A stretch of 64,000 nt of DNA from the NCBI RefSeq assembly GCF_029338515.1, contig NZ_CP119988.1, forward strand, positions 310,001-374,000, given 5' to 3'. Position 1 is the first letter of the stretch, and each line of letters starts with the position of its first letter. This document shows positions 27,323 to 35,048 of this stretch, one piece after another. Under the pieces are notes generated by a model. The model ran no database searches, was not told where the DNA came from, and saw nothing but the letters and a program-made list of their open reading frames with translations. A program made the translations under genes and the position numbers. This DNA comes from Haloglomus litoreum. GTDB taxonomy: Archaea; Halobacteriota; Halobacteria; Halobacteriales; Haloarculaceae.

Positions 27323-27922
27323 TCAGGGCCAGGTCGACTCCTGCCAGTGCCCGTCCTCGTAGGTGACGACGGCGTCGAACAGCGAGGTGAGGGTGGCGAT
27401 GGTCCGGTCGTCGTGCTCGCCCGGGTCGAGGTGGTAGTGGGCGGTCGAGCCGGTCGCCTTCACCCGGTTGACGAGCACGTGCAGGAAGCGGAACGCCCGC
27501 TTCAGCTCGACGTGCTCCAGCAGGACCGTCAGGGACTCGAAGATGAGCAGCGAGTCGCTCCCCCAGTCCGTGAGCCGCTCGCTGACGGTGATCCCCAGGC
27601 CGGTCAGGTCCGCCGGCTCCTCGAGCACGCGCTCGACGCCGGGCCGGTCGTCCCCGTCGTCGCGCTCGACCCCCTCGACGAGGACCGCCGTCTCCGGGGG
27701 GTCCGTGACGCTGTGCCAGTTCTCCAGCCACCGTGCGGGGTCGTCCGCGAAGGAGACGACGAGCAGGTTCGACAGGTCGACGGACACGAGTTCCTCGACG
27801 TAGGTGGCACGGGCATCGCTGTCCAGCCGCCCGGAGAGGACCAGCACGTTCGCTGCGTGGGCGAGGTCGGAGTCGTCACCCCCCGTCGATCTCCCGGCCT
27901 CGGCCGATTCCCCCGCCGACAT
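27323..27922 (-). CDS. DUF7504-type protein (second copy)
   Basis: The 199-residue protein has a strand-rich RecA-like outline without a Walker A lysine. It has NVLVLSGRLD near residue 25, SNLLVVSFADDPARWLENW around 50 and LLIFESLTVLLEHVE around 125, followed by the FRFLHVLVNRVKATGST signature that it shares with the gene at 1347-2015. No sensor or catalytic residues are recognisable. A TTTATA box on the minus strand (27949-27954) supports the ATG at 27922. Unlike the first copy, it has no obvious partner gene downstream. Confidence 0.75.
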   Translation of the reverse strand: MSAGESAEAGRSTGGDDSDLAHAANVLVLSGRLDSDARATYVEELVSVDLSNLLVVSFADDPARWLENWHSVTDPPETAVLVEGVERDDGDDRPGVERVLEEPADLTGLGITVSERLTDWGSDSLLIFESLTVLLEHVELKRAFRFLHVLVNRVKATGSTAHYHLDPGEHDDRTIATLTSLFDAVVTYEDGHWQESTWP

Positions 27923-27948
27923 CACGTGTTCGATACCGCGGCCGCCGG

Positions 27949-27954
27949 TATAAA
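27949..27954 (-). promoter_or_regulatory. TATA-like box of the second DUF7504 gene
   Basis: TTTATA on the minus strand lies 27-32 nt upstream of the ATG at 27922. Confidence 0.5.
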
Positions 27955-28105
27955 CACGGTGCTTATCGAACCTGCATAAGGGCCCGGCTCCGGCCGGTTC
28001 TCCACGGCGGACTGTCCCGTGCCCCCGGACGGACCGGACCGCTGAACGGCGCGGGGGCTCCCGTTTCGAAACCCCTATACGAACGTCCGCGCTACCGATT
28101 GATGA

Positions 28106-28178
28106 GTCCGGTTAGGGTAGTGGACTATCCTCTTGGCTTGCGGAGCCAGGGACCAGCGTTCAAATCGCTGACCGGACG
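28106..28178 (+). tRNA. tRNA-Arg (anticodon GCG)
   Basis: The acceptor arms GTCCGGT and ACCGGAC pair perfectly. The D-arm is GGGTAGTGGACTATCC and the anticodon stem is TTGGC/GCCAG around the loop TTGCGGA, so the anticodon is GCG and reads CGC/CGU. The T-arm is CAGCG-TTCAAAT-CGCTG. The discriminator base is G, CCA is not encoded and no intron is present. CTATACG about 30 nt upstream is a likely TATA box. Confidence 0.93.
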
Positions 28179-28308
28179 TTTCCTCTCACGACGACCGCGC
28201 GACGAGCACCGGCTGCCGGTGCGCCGTCCGGGTCGTCCACGGGTATTTATGTCCGGTCGGCGGTCGCGCCCCGCGACCGTTTTCCCGCTCGGCGCCGAAC
28301 CGTCGACC

Positions 28309-28974
28309 GTGACGGCCGACCGCCGCGACGACGACGCGCCCGACGTCGAGGCCCACCTCCACGCCGGCGTCGCGGTGTTCAACGCCGGTGCCTACCTCGC
28401 CGCCCACGACCCGTGGGAGGCCGCGTGGCTCCACCTCGACGACGGACCGGACGAGCGGCTGCTACACGGGCTCATCCAGGTCGCCGCCGGGACCCATCAC
28501 GCCCGCACGGGCAACGCCGAGGGCGCGACGACGCTCGCGGCCAGCGCCCGCGACTACCTTTCGGGCCTCGACGGGCACCGTGGCGTCGCGCTCGGCCCCG
28601 TGCACGAGTGGCTCGACGCGATGGCGGCGGACCCGCTCGCGGCCGGTGAGCGCGACCCGCCGCGCATCGAGGTGGACGGCGTCGCGCTGGGCCCGGGTGA
28701 CCTCGAGTTCCCCGCCGCCGCCGTCGCCGGGCCCGAACTCGCCGAGGCGCGTGGCGACGAGGCCGCCGCCGACCTGCTCCGCCGCGCGGCCGCGTTCGGC
28801 CACGCGGACCTCGCCGACGGCAAGACCACCAGCCCGTTCGTGACGCTCACGCTGGAGGTGCTGGACCCCGGCCGGCCGGACGGCCCGCCGCTGGGCCGCC
28901 TGCGCGACCACGTCCAGCGCCGCGAACAGCGCGAGAACGACGTGGCCGGGCTGTTCGACCCCGACGGGGACTAA
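28309..28974 (+). CDS. DUF309 domain protein
   Basis: The 221-residue protein contains the DUF309 pattern at about residues 17-65: FNAGAYLAAHDPWEAAW, then LLHGLIQVAAGTHHARTGN, which lays out conserved His and Glu residues on helices. Later segments are typical halophilic acidic sequence. The family's function is unknown and the His/Glu array might bind metal. The GTG at 28309 is preferred to an in-frame ATG at 28249 because the extra 20 residues are not acidic or conserved-looking and CGTTTTCC stands about 28 nt upstream. The ATG would overlap the likely box TATTTAT. Confidence 0.75.
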   Translation: MTADRRDDDAPDVEAHLHAGVAVFNAGAYLAAHDPWEAAWLHLDDGPDERLLHGLIQVAAGTHHARTGNAEGATTLAASARDYLSGLDGHRGVALGPVHEWLDAMAADPLAAGERDPPRIEVDGVALGPGDLEFPAAAVAGPELAEARGDEAAADLLRRAAAFGHADLADGKTTSPFVTLTLEVLDPGRPDGPPLGRLRDHVQRREQRENDVAGLFDPDGD

Positions 28975-29049
28975 GGGGAGTTATCGGTTTGTGGATTGGT
29001 TTCGTCGACAATCTGCCATTTCCATGGATAATAGATCGGTTCGAACGAC

Positions 29050-29559
29050 TCAGGTCGATTTCTGCATCTTCTCGATATCGAGCGTCTCGCCGTCGACGGT
29101 CGCGACCAGCATCGCCGCGATGGTGGCGGGGTCGGCCGCGGTGCAGGTCCCAGGGTTGTAGCAGGTGTAGCCCTCGTGCTCCCACTCGGCCTGCTGGTGG
29201 GTGTGGCCCGACACGCCGACCGTCTGGCGGTCGTCGTCGGCGTGCTCGGCGACGATGCTGCCGACGCGCTCCTCGTAGCCCGCGATGTCGCCGGTCCCGT
29301 GCGTGACGACGAACCGCACCCCCTCCACGTCGAGCGCCGCGACCTCCGGCACGTCCAGGTCCGGCGGGTCGATATTGCCGAGGACGGCGGTGAGTTCGGG
29401 CGTCACGTCCTGCACCAGGTCGTACGAGTCGTACGTGTCGAAGTCGCCGGCGTGGATGGCGAGGTCGGCGGCGTCCAGTTCGTCGAGGACCCAGTCGGGG
29501 ATCTCGCTCGCGCGGGACGGGATGTGGGTGTCGCTGATGATGGCCACGCGGGTGGACAT
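29050..29559 (-). CDS. Metallophosphoesterase, YfcE/MJ0936 type
   Basis: The 169-residue calcineurin-like phosphodiesterase carries the full metal-site set: AIISDTHIPSR (Asp, His), IHAGDFD (Asp), VLGNIDPPD (Asn), FVVTHGTG (His) and GVSGHTHQQ (two His). Family members hydrolyse phosphodiesters with two metal ions. The cellular substrate is unknown. A minus-strand ACTTTTGCC element about 28 nt upstream fits this ATG. It lies just downstream of a CaCA exchanger gene, but the 50-base gap carries its own box. Confidence 0.88.
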   Translation of the reverse strand: MSTRVAIISDTHIPSRASEIPDWVLDELDAADLAIHAGDFDTYDSYDLVQDVTPELTAVLGNIDPPDLDVPEVAALDVEGVRFVVTHGTGDIAGYEERVGSIVAEHADDDRQTVGVSGHTHQQAEWEHEGYTCYNPGTCTAADPATIAAMLVATVDGETLDIEKMQKST

Positions 29560-29610
29560 GGTCGAGTGTGTGGCGGCGGTGGGGCAAAAGTGTGCGTCCG
29601 GGGCCGGGCG

Positions 29611-30642
29611 TCAGCCGAGCAGACCGAAGATGCCCAGGATCCAGCGACCGACCTCCGACGCCGTGAACAGCGCCCCCTCGAGCCGTGACAGCACGCGCTC
29701 CGTCCAGAGGGCGGCCACCATGACGAGGCTGATGACGGCCAGCCACGCCAGCGTCTCCAGGGCCGTCCCGCTGATCACGAGCGGCCGGAGGAGCGCCGCG
29801 ACGCCCAGGATGCCGGTGATGTTGTAGATGTTGCTCCCGATGACGTTGCCGACCGAGACGCCGAGGCTCCCGCGCCTGAGCGCCACCAGCGAGACGGCGA
29901 ACTCCGGCGTCGAGGTCCCGGCGGCGACGATGGTGCCGCCGATGACCCACTCCGAGATGCCGGCACTCCGCGCCAGCGACGACGCCGCCACCACCATGAA
30001 GTCCCCGCTCACGAGCACCAGCGCCAGCCCGCCGACCAGGAAGGCGGCGTCGCGCCCCCGGAACTGCACCCGCTCGGTGACGGCCCGCGTCACCGCCGGG
30101 GCGACATCGTCGGCCGGCTCCGCCCCGCTCGGCGGCGACGGGGCGGCGCTGCCCTCCTCGCCCGTGTTCGGGCCCTCGTCGTCACCCTGCGTCCGGAGCA
30201 GGTACACCGTGTAGACGACGAACGAGCCCGCCAGGAGGGCGCCCTCCAGCCGGGAGACGGAGAGGTCGAGGACGGCGACGCCACCGACCAGCGTGCTCGC
30301 CAGCAGCGCGACCCCGTCACGGCGGACGAGCGGTTCGGCGACGGGGATGACCCGCAGCAGCGAGATGACGCCCAGGATGAACGCCAGGTTGTAGACGTTC
30401 GACCCGAGGACGTTGGCGACGGCGAGGTCGCCCAGCCCCTTGAGCGCCGCGTCGACCGACACCGCCAGCTCCGGGGTCGAGGTCCCCATCGCCACGATGG
30501 TGAGGCCGATGGTGAGCTCCGAGAGGCCGAACCGGCGTGCCAGCCGGACCACCGCGTCGACGAGGACCCGTGCGCCGACCCAGAGTCCGAGTACGGTCAC
30601 GACGATGACGCCGACCTGAACGGCGGGGCCGCCCTGGACCAT
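29611..30642 (-). CDS. Sodium/calcium exchanger, CaCA family
   Basis: The 343-residue membrane protein has two alpha repeats in opposite halves: GTSTPELAVSVDAALKG with NVLGSNVYNLAFILG (about residues 53-90), and AGTSTPEFAVSLVALRRG with NVIGSNIYNITGILG (about 240-280). Each contains the essential Glu and the GSN motif. The halves are joined by an acidic cytosolic loop (about 150-180). It likely exports Ca2+ using the Na+ gradient. A paralogue lies at 40971-41951. CTTGATT about 32 nt upstream on the minus strand is a possible box. Confidence 0.9.
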   Translation of the reverse strand: MVQGGPAVQVGVIVVTVLGLWVGARVLVDAVVRLARRFGLSELTIGLTIVAMGTSTPELAVSVDAALKGLGDLAVANVLGSNVYNLAFILGVISLLRVIPVAEPLVRRDGVALLASTLVGGVAVLDLSVSRLEGALLAGSFVVYTVYLLRTQGDDEGPNTGEEGSAAPSPPSGAEPADDVAPAVTRAVTERVQFRGRDAAFLVGGLALVLVSGDFMVVAASSLARSAGISEWVIGGTIVAAGTSTPEFAVSLVALRRGSLGVSVGNVIGSNIYNITGILGVAALLRPLVISGTALETLAWLAVISLVMVAALWTERVLSRLEGALFTASEVGRWILGIFGLLG

Positions 30643-30719
30643 GGCTCGCTTCCGTCGACCGCTGGCCGCTCAATCAAGCTTCGGGTCGCGGCGGCCCTCC
30701 CCCCGGTTCCGGTCGAACC

Positions 30720-30726
30720 GTTATGC
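30720..30726 (+). promoter_or_regulatory. TATA-like box of the Nudix-eIF2B gene
   Basis: GTTATGC lies 24-30 nt before the ATG at 30750. It overlaps the in-frame ATG at 30723, which argues against that start. Confidence 0.45.
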
Positions 30727-30749
30727 CCGGGGGCGTCGACAGACCGACC

Positions 30750-32126
30750 ATGAGCGACGAGGGCGAGGAGGCCGACGGCGCCAGCGCCGACGCGGACGAA
30801 ACCGGGGTCGTCACGGTCTTCCTGCGGAACGACTCCGACGTCCTCCTCTGCCGCCGGAGCGACGCGGTCGGCTCGTACTCGGGGCAGTGGGGCGCGGTCG
30901 CGGGCCACGCCGAGGGCGACCCCGGGCGGCTGGCGCGCGAGGAGATCAGCGAGGAGACCGGCATCGACCCCGACGACTGCGCGTTCGTCCGGCGCGGCCC
31001 CTCGTTTCCCGTCGAGGACCCCGACCACGGAACCTGGCGCGTCACGCCGTTCCTGTTCGACTGTCCCACCCGCGAGGTGACGACCAACCGCGAGACGACC
31101 GAGCACGAGTGGGTCCAGCCGCCGGCCATCCTCGACCGCGAGACCGTCCCGCGGCTGTGGGAGTCCTACCGCCGGGTCGCGCCCACGGTGGCGGACGTGC
31201 GCGAGGACCGCGAGCACGGCTCGGAGTACGTCTCCCGGCGTGCGGTGGAGGTGTTGCGCGACGCCGCGGCGGCGCTCGACGCGGGCGTCGACGCGCCGGT
31301 GGACCTGCCGGACTGGGCGGACTGGTCCCGGCTCGCCACACTCGCCGACGCGTTGCTCGTGGCCCGCGAGAGCATGGCCGTCGTCGGGAACCGGGTGGAC
31401 CGGGCGATGTGGCTCGCTGCCGGCGAGCACGAGCACGGCTGGGACGGGTCGTACGGCACGCCGGTCCGGTCGGCCGGGGCCGTCCGGCAGACGGCCGAGC
31501 ACGTCCTCGCGAACCTGGAACCCGCCCAGCGTCGGCTCGTGGGTGACGCCCGCCGGGCGGACTGGGGCGACGGCGTCGTGGCGACACTGTCGCGCTCCGG
31601 GACCGTCCGCTCGGTGCTGGAGGCGGTGGCTGCCAGGGTCGTCGTCGCGGAGTCGCGCCCCGGCGGCGAGGGCCGGGCGGTCGCGCGTGCCCTCGCGGAC
31701 GCGCTCATCGCGCCGGTCACGCTGTGTGCGGACGCGGGCGTGGCCCACGCGCTGGACGCGTGCGACGCCGACGCCGTCCTCGTCGGCGCGGACACGGTGC
31801 TGGTGGACGGCTCGGTCGTCAACAAGGTCGGGACGCGGACGCTGGCGAGTGCCGCGGCCGCGGGCGACGTGCCCGTCTACGTCGCGACACACACGGACAA
31901 GGTGGCGCCGGCCGGGCACGAGACCGACCTCGAACCCCGCGACGCCGGCGAACTGCTGGGCGACGACGAGGCGCCCGCCGGCCTCCGCGTCGAGAACCCC
32001 ACGTTCGACGTGACGCCGCCCGCGCTGGTCGACGGCTACTGTACCGAGGCGGGGTTCCTCGACGCGGGTGCGATACGGAGGGTGGCCGAACGGGCCGCCG
32101 AGCACGCCGACTGGCCCCGGCCGTAA
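30750..32126 (+). CDS. Nudix hydrolase fused to eIF2B-like domain
   Basis: The 458-residue protein joins two enzymes. Residues about 20-145 form a Nudix fold, with a box reading GHAEGDPGRLAREEISEETG; the EE..EE.G core is present but the spacing to the first Gly is two residues shorter than the classical box. Residues about 190-450 resemble the eIF2B/ribose-1,5-bisphosphate isomerase family, with VLVGADTVLVDGSVVNKVGT and ATHTDKVAPAGHE near the substrate site. eIF2B-like proteins in archaea serve in nucleoside/pentose-bisphosphate breakdown, so the fused Nudix half may supply the sugar phosphate (inference). Confidence 0.85.
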   Translation: MSDEGEEADGASADADETGVVTVFLRNDSDVLLCRRSDAVGSYSGQWGAVAGHAEGDPGRLAREEISEETGIDPDDCAFVRRGPSFPVEDPDHGTWRVTPFLFDCPTREVTTNRETTEHEWVQPPAILDRETVPRLWESYRRVAPTVADVREDREHGSEYVSRRAVEVLRDAAAALDAGVDAPVDLPDWADWSRLATLADALLVARESMAVVGNRVDRAMWLAAGEHEHGWDGSYGTPVRSAGAVRQTAEHVLANLEPAQRRLVGDARRADWGDGVVATLSRSGTVRSVLEAVAARVVVAESRPGGEGRAVARALADALIAPVTLCADAGVAHALDACDADAVLVGADTVLVDGSVVNKVGTRTLASAAAAGDVPVYVATHTDKVAPAGHETDLEPRDAGELLGDDEAPAGLRVENPTFDVTPPALVDGYCTEAGFLDAGAIRRVAERAAEHADWPRP

Positions 32127-32155
32127 CCGACTCCCGGCGGACGATTCGGGGAACA

Positions 32156-32162
32156 CATAAAC
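32156..32162 (+). promoter_or_regulatory. TATA-like box of the Mrp operon
   Basis: CATAAAC lies 24-30 nt before the ATG of mrpE. No second clear box is seen between here and 40046, so the nine Mrp genes are probably one transcript. Confidence 0.5.
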
Positions 32163-32185
32163 GGGAGGCGGGGGACGGGGCGTCC

Positions 32186-33055
32186 ATGTCCGCTGTTCCC
32201 GAGCGCCCGGTCGTGCTGGTCGGCGAGGAGGACGCCGCCGCGGCCACGACGGCCGCCCTCCGCGACCTCCGGGGTGGGGGCGCGACGGCGGCGGTGCTCG
32301 TCGCCCCGACACCCGACGCCGCCGACGCTGCTGCCGACGCCGCGAGGGACTCGCCGCTGTCGGTCGACCTGGTGGTCGCCACCCCCGACGCACTGCCGAC
32401 GGGCGACGGCCGGGTCCTGGCCGCCCCCGACGTCGAGGGCGCGCCCGCCGCCGCCGAGCGGGTCCCGGTCCCGCGTGCCGTCCGGCACCGGCCTCTCGTT
32501 CACGACGGCGGCGCCGCCCGGTTCGTCGGCGTGTTCGCGCTGTCGTTCGGTTTCTACCTCCTGCTGGGCGACCCGACGGACCCGTTCGACCTCGTCACCG
32601 GCGCGGTGACGGCGACGCTGGCGGGCGTCCTGCTGTCGCCCATCGTCTTCGAGACGCCGCCCGCTGCCGGCCGGACGCTCCCCCGCGCCGCCCGCGCGAC
32701 CGTGTTCCTCCCGTACCTCCTGTTCGAGGTGTTGCGCGCGAACCTGTCCGTCGCGCGGGTCATCCTCGACCCGTCGCTCCCCATCGAGCCCTCGATGGTC
32801 GAGGTGCCCCACGACGCCCGCTCCGGCCTGGAGCGGGCGGTGCTGGCCAACGCGGTCACGCTCACGCCCGGCACGCTGACCGTCGATGTCGACGAGCGCC
32901 GGCTCCGGGTCCACGCGCTCACGTCGGCCTCCCGGACGGACCTGCAGGCGGGCGCGCTCGCCCGTGCGGTGGCGTTCGTCTTCCACGGCCGTGGGGGCCC
33001 CGACGGCGCGTCGGCCGGCGGGGACGAGCGCCGTGACGAGGGGGTGGTCCGGTGA
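32186..33055 (+). CDS. mrpE: Mrp-type Na+/H+ antiporter subunit E with N-terminal extension
   Basis: The 289-residue protein is longer than a usual MrpE (about 160). The MrpE part (about residues 110-270) has membrane helices, then FLPYLLFEVLRANLSVARVI and LANAVTLTPGTLTVDVDE, the family signature. The first 105 residues are soluble, Ala/Asp-rich, begin VVLVGEEDAAAA and resemble a degenerate stress-protein-like strand-helix unit. It is the first gene of the antiporter operon and its end overlaps mrpF by four bases. Confidence 0.88.
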   Translation: MSAVPERPVVLVGEEDAAAATTAALRDLRGGGATAAVLVAPTPDAADAAADAARDSPLSVDLVVATPDALPTGDGRVLAAPDVEGAPAAAERVPVPRAVRHRPLVHDGGAARFVGVFALSFGFYLLLGDPTDPFDLVTGAVTATLAGVLLSPIVFETPPAAGRTLPRAARATVFLPYLLFEVLRANLSVARVILDPSLPIEPSMVEVPHDARSGLERAVLANAVTLTPGTLTVDVDERRLRVHALTSASRTDLQAGALARAVAFVFHGRGGPDGASAGGDERRDEGVVR

Positions 33056-33330
33056 CGCTGCTCGCCGACGGGCTGCTGGTCGCCGCGGCCGCGCTCGTCG
33101 TCCTCGGCCTGGGTGCCGGGCACCGCCTGTTCCGGGGCCCGACCGTGCAGGACCGCGTCATCGCGGCCAACGCGATGGGCACGACGACGGTGGTCGTCAT
33201 CGCGCTGCTGGGGGCCGCGCTGGGCGAGCCGGGCTACCTGGACGTGGCGCTCGTCTACGCGCTGCTCAACTTCCTGCTCTCGGTCGGGCTGGCGAAGTAC
33301 GTCGTCGAGCGTGGGGGGGTGCTCCAGTGA
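33052..33330 (+). CDS. mrpF: Mrp antiporter subunit F
   Basis: The 92-residue protein has three membrane helices and the family segment RLFRGPTVQDRVIAANAMGT after the first helix. MrpF is a small integral subunit of the multi-protein Na+/H+ antiporter. The start is a GTG that overlaps the mrpE stop (GTGA), and its end overlaps mrpG in the same way. Confidence 0.9.
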   Translation: MTLLADGLLVAAAALVVLGLGAGHRLFRGPTVQDRVIAANAMGTTTVVVIALLGAALGEPGYLDVALVYALLNFLLSVGLAKYVVERGGVLQ

Positions 33331-33755
33331 CGACCCCCGGGACGGTGGCCGCGCTGGCGCTGGCGGCGGGCGCCGTCGGCTTCACGGCCATCGCGGTGGT
33401 CGGGCTCTTCCGGCTCCCGGACTGCTACAGCCGCGCCCACGCCACCTCGAAGAGCGACACGCTGGGCGCGCTGCTGGCCGTCCTCGCCGCGGCCGTCGCC
33501 TTCGCCGAGCCGACCACGACGCTCAAACTCGGCGCGCTGTTCCTCTTCCTCCTCCTCACGGGCCCGACCGCGGCCCACGCCATCGTCCGGTCGGCCGACG
33601 ACCAGGGTGTCGAGCCGTGGGCGCGCGCGGTCGCCGACGGCCCCGGTGGCGACCCCGACGACGGGGCAGCGCCGACCCCGACCGATGGTGGCGAGGAGCC
33701 CCGGTCGGAGCCACGTCGGGGAGGGGAGCGAGCCGACGGTGGTGAGCGGCCGTGA
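33327..33755 (+). CDS. mrpG: Mrp antiporter subunit G
   Basis: The 142-residue protein has three membrane helices with FRLPDCYSRAHATSKSDTLG after the first, the clear MrpG signature. The C-terminal 45 residues are a hydrophilic, Pro/Gly/Asp-rich tail that bacterial MrpG lacks. The GTG start overlaps the mrpF stop, and the end overlaps the next gene. Confidence 0.9.
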   Translation: MTTPGTVAALALAAGAVGFTAIAVVGLFRLPDCYSRAHATSKSDTLGALLAVLAAAVAFAEPTTTLKLGALFLFLLLTGPTAAHAIVRSADDQGVEPWARAVADGPGGDPDDGAAPTPTDGGEEPRSEPRRGGERADGGERP

Positions 33756-34288
33756 CGGTGGGTCTCGTCGAGGCGGCGCTGCTGGGGTTCGTCCTCGTGG
33801 TGGCCGTCGCCACGGCGCTCGCCCGCGACACGCTGGTCGCCGTGGTCGTGTTCGCGCCGTACAGCCTCGGCATGGCGGGCCTGTGGCTGGTCTATCACGC
33901 GCCCGACGTGGCGCTGACGGAGGCCGCCGTCGGCGCCGCAGTCACCACCTCCCTGTTCGTCGTCACGCTCCAGCGGACCACCCGCCCGGACGGCGTCGGC
34001 GACACGTTCGCGTTCGACCCCGACCCCCGGTCGCTGGTGGTCGTCGGGGCGTTCGTCGGGGCGCTGCTCGCGACGGTGCCGGCGCTCCCGCCGGTCGGCA
34101 CGGCGCCGGGACTCCGCGACGGTGGCGCGGGCGCGTACTACCTCGCCAACGCCGCCGACTTCGCGGTGAAGAACGTCGTCACCTCGGTGCTGGTCGCGTT
34201 CCGCGGGTTCGACACGTTCGGCGAGGTGGCGGTCGTGTTCGCCGCCGGCCTCGCGGTGCTCGTCGTGCTCGGGAGGGAGACGCCGTGA
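33752..34288 (+). CDS. Mrp subunit equivalent to the MrpA C-terminal part (DUF4040/MbhE)
   Basis: The 178-residue membrane protein has a DUF4040/MbhD-like part (residues about 5-75, with YHAPDVALTEAAVGAA) and an MbhE-like part with FAVKNVVTSVLVAFRGFDTFGE (about 135-155). In bacterial Mrp these lie at the C-terminus of the large MrpA. Here they form a separate gene, as in Mbh-type and other archaeal complexes. The NuoL-like half of MrpA must come from one of the D-type genes downstream. Confidence 0.85.
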   Translation: MTVGLVEAALLGFVLVVAVATALARDTLVAVVVFAPYSLGMAGLWLVYHAPDVALTEAAVGAAVTTSLFVVTLQRTTRPDGVGDTFAFDPDPRSLVVVGAFVGALLATVPALPPVGTAPGLRDGGAGAYYLANAADFAVKNVVTSVLVAFRGFDTFGEVAVVFAAGLAVLVVLGRETP

Positions 34289-34698
34289 GACCGTACCGTG
34301 ACAGCGTCGTCGTCGCCAAGACCGTCCGGGCGGTGGCGCCGTTCGTGTTCACCTTCGGCCTGTTCACCATGTTCCACGGCACGAAGTCGGTCGGCGGTGG
34401 GTTCCAGGGTGGCGTGGTAGTCGCGGCGCTCGTGGTGACGCTCGCGTTCGCGTTCGGCGTCGAGCAGACCTGGGCCGGCCTCGACGCTCGCGCGCTGGTC
34501 GTCGTCGCCGCGGCCGGCGTCCTCGTGTTCGGGTTCGTCGCGCTGGGGTCGCTGGCGCTCGCCGGGTCGTTCCTCGACGTGACCGCGTTCCCCGGCTCGC
34601 CCGCCTACCCCATCGAGGCAGTCGAACTCGGCATCGGCGTCGCCGTCGCGACCGTCATCAGCGTCGTCTTCTTCGAACTCGCGGGGGTGGGCTCGTGA
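34285..34698 (+). CDS. mrpB: Mrp antiporter subunit B
   Basis: The 137-residue protein has four membrane helices with the family stretch APFVFTFGLFTMFHGTKSVG (about residues 18-37) and GGFQGGVVVAA. MrpB works in the channel part of the antiporter. The GTG start overlaps the preceding stop, and the end overlaps mrpC. Confidence 0.9.
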   Translation: MRPYRDSVVVAKTVRAVAPFVFTFGLFTMFHGTKSVGGGFQGGVVVAALVVTLAFAFGVEQTWAGLDARALVVVAAAGVLVFGFVALGSLALAGSFLDVTAFPGSPAYPIEAVELGIGVAVATVISVVFFELAGVGS

Positions 34699-35048
34699 GC
34701 GTCGCCGCCTACGTCGTGGCGGTCCTCCTCGCGGGCATCGGCCTGTTCGTCCTCGTCGACGACCGGAGCCTCGTGAAGAAGGTGCTCGGGCTGAACGTGT
34801 TCCAGACCGGCATCTTCCTCTTCTTCATCGCGGGGGGTGACCGGACCGGCGGTGCCGCGCCGCTGCTGACGAACGACCCGCCGTACGTCGACCCCGTCCC
34901 GGCGGTGCTCATCCTCACCGCCGTCGTCGTCGGCGTGAGCGTCACGGGCGTCGCGCTGGCGCTGCTCGTCCGCATCTACGACGAGTACGGCACGCTCGAC
35001 GCCGCGGTGCTGGGCACCCGGCGCGACGACGAGGTGGGTGACCGATGA
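34695..35048 (+). CDS. mrpC: Mrp antiporter subunit C (NuoK-like)
   Basis: The 117-residue protein has three helices. KKVLGLNVFQTGIFLFF (about residues 28-44) and PVPAVLILTAVVVGVSVTGV (about 69-88) match MrpC/NuoK. The start is GTG in a four-base overlap, and its stop overlaps the ATG of the first D-type subunit. Confidence 0.9.
   Translation: MSVAAYVVAVLLAGIGLFVLVDDRSLVKKVLGLNVFQTGIFLFFIAGGDRTGGAAPLLTNDPPYVDPVPAVLILTAVVVGVSVTGVALALLVRIYDEYGTLDAAVLGTRRDDEVGDR

Noticed and set aside
28249-28308. Longer start for the DUF309 protein
   Set aside because: The ATG overlaps the TATA-like TATTTAT and the 20 added residues are basic and unlike the rest of the protein.
30637-30645. CCATGG element near the CaCA gene as a further put-box
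   Set aside because: Only GACCATGG is shared. The outer arms of the palindrome are absent and it overlaps the start codon of the gene.
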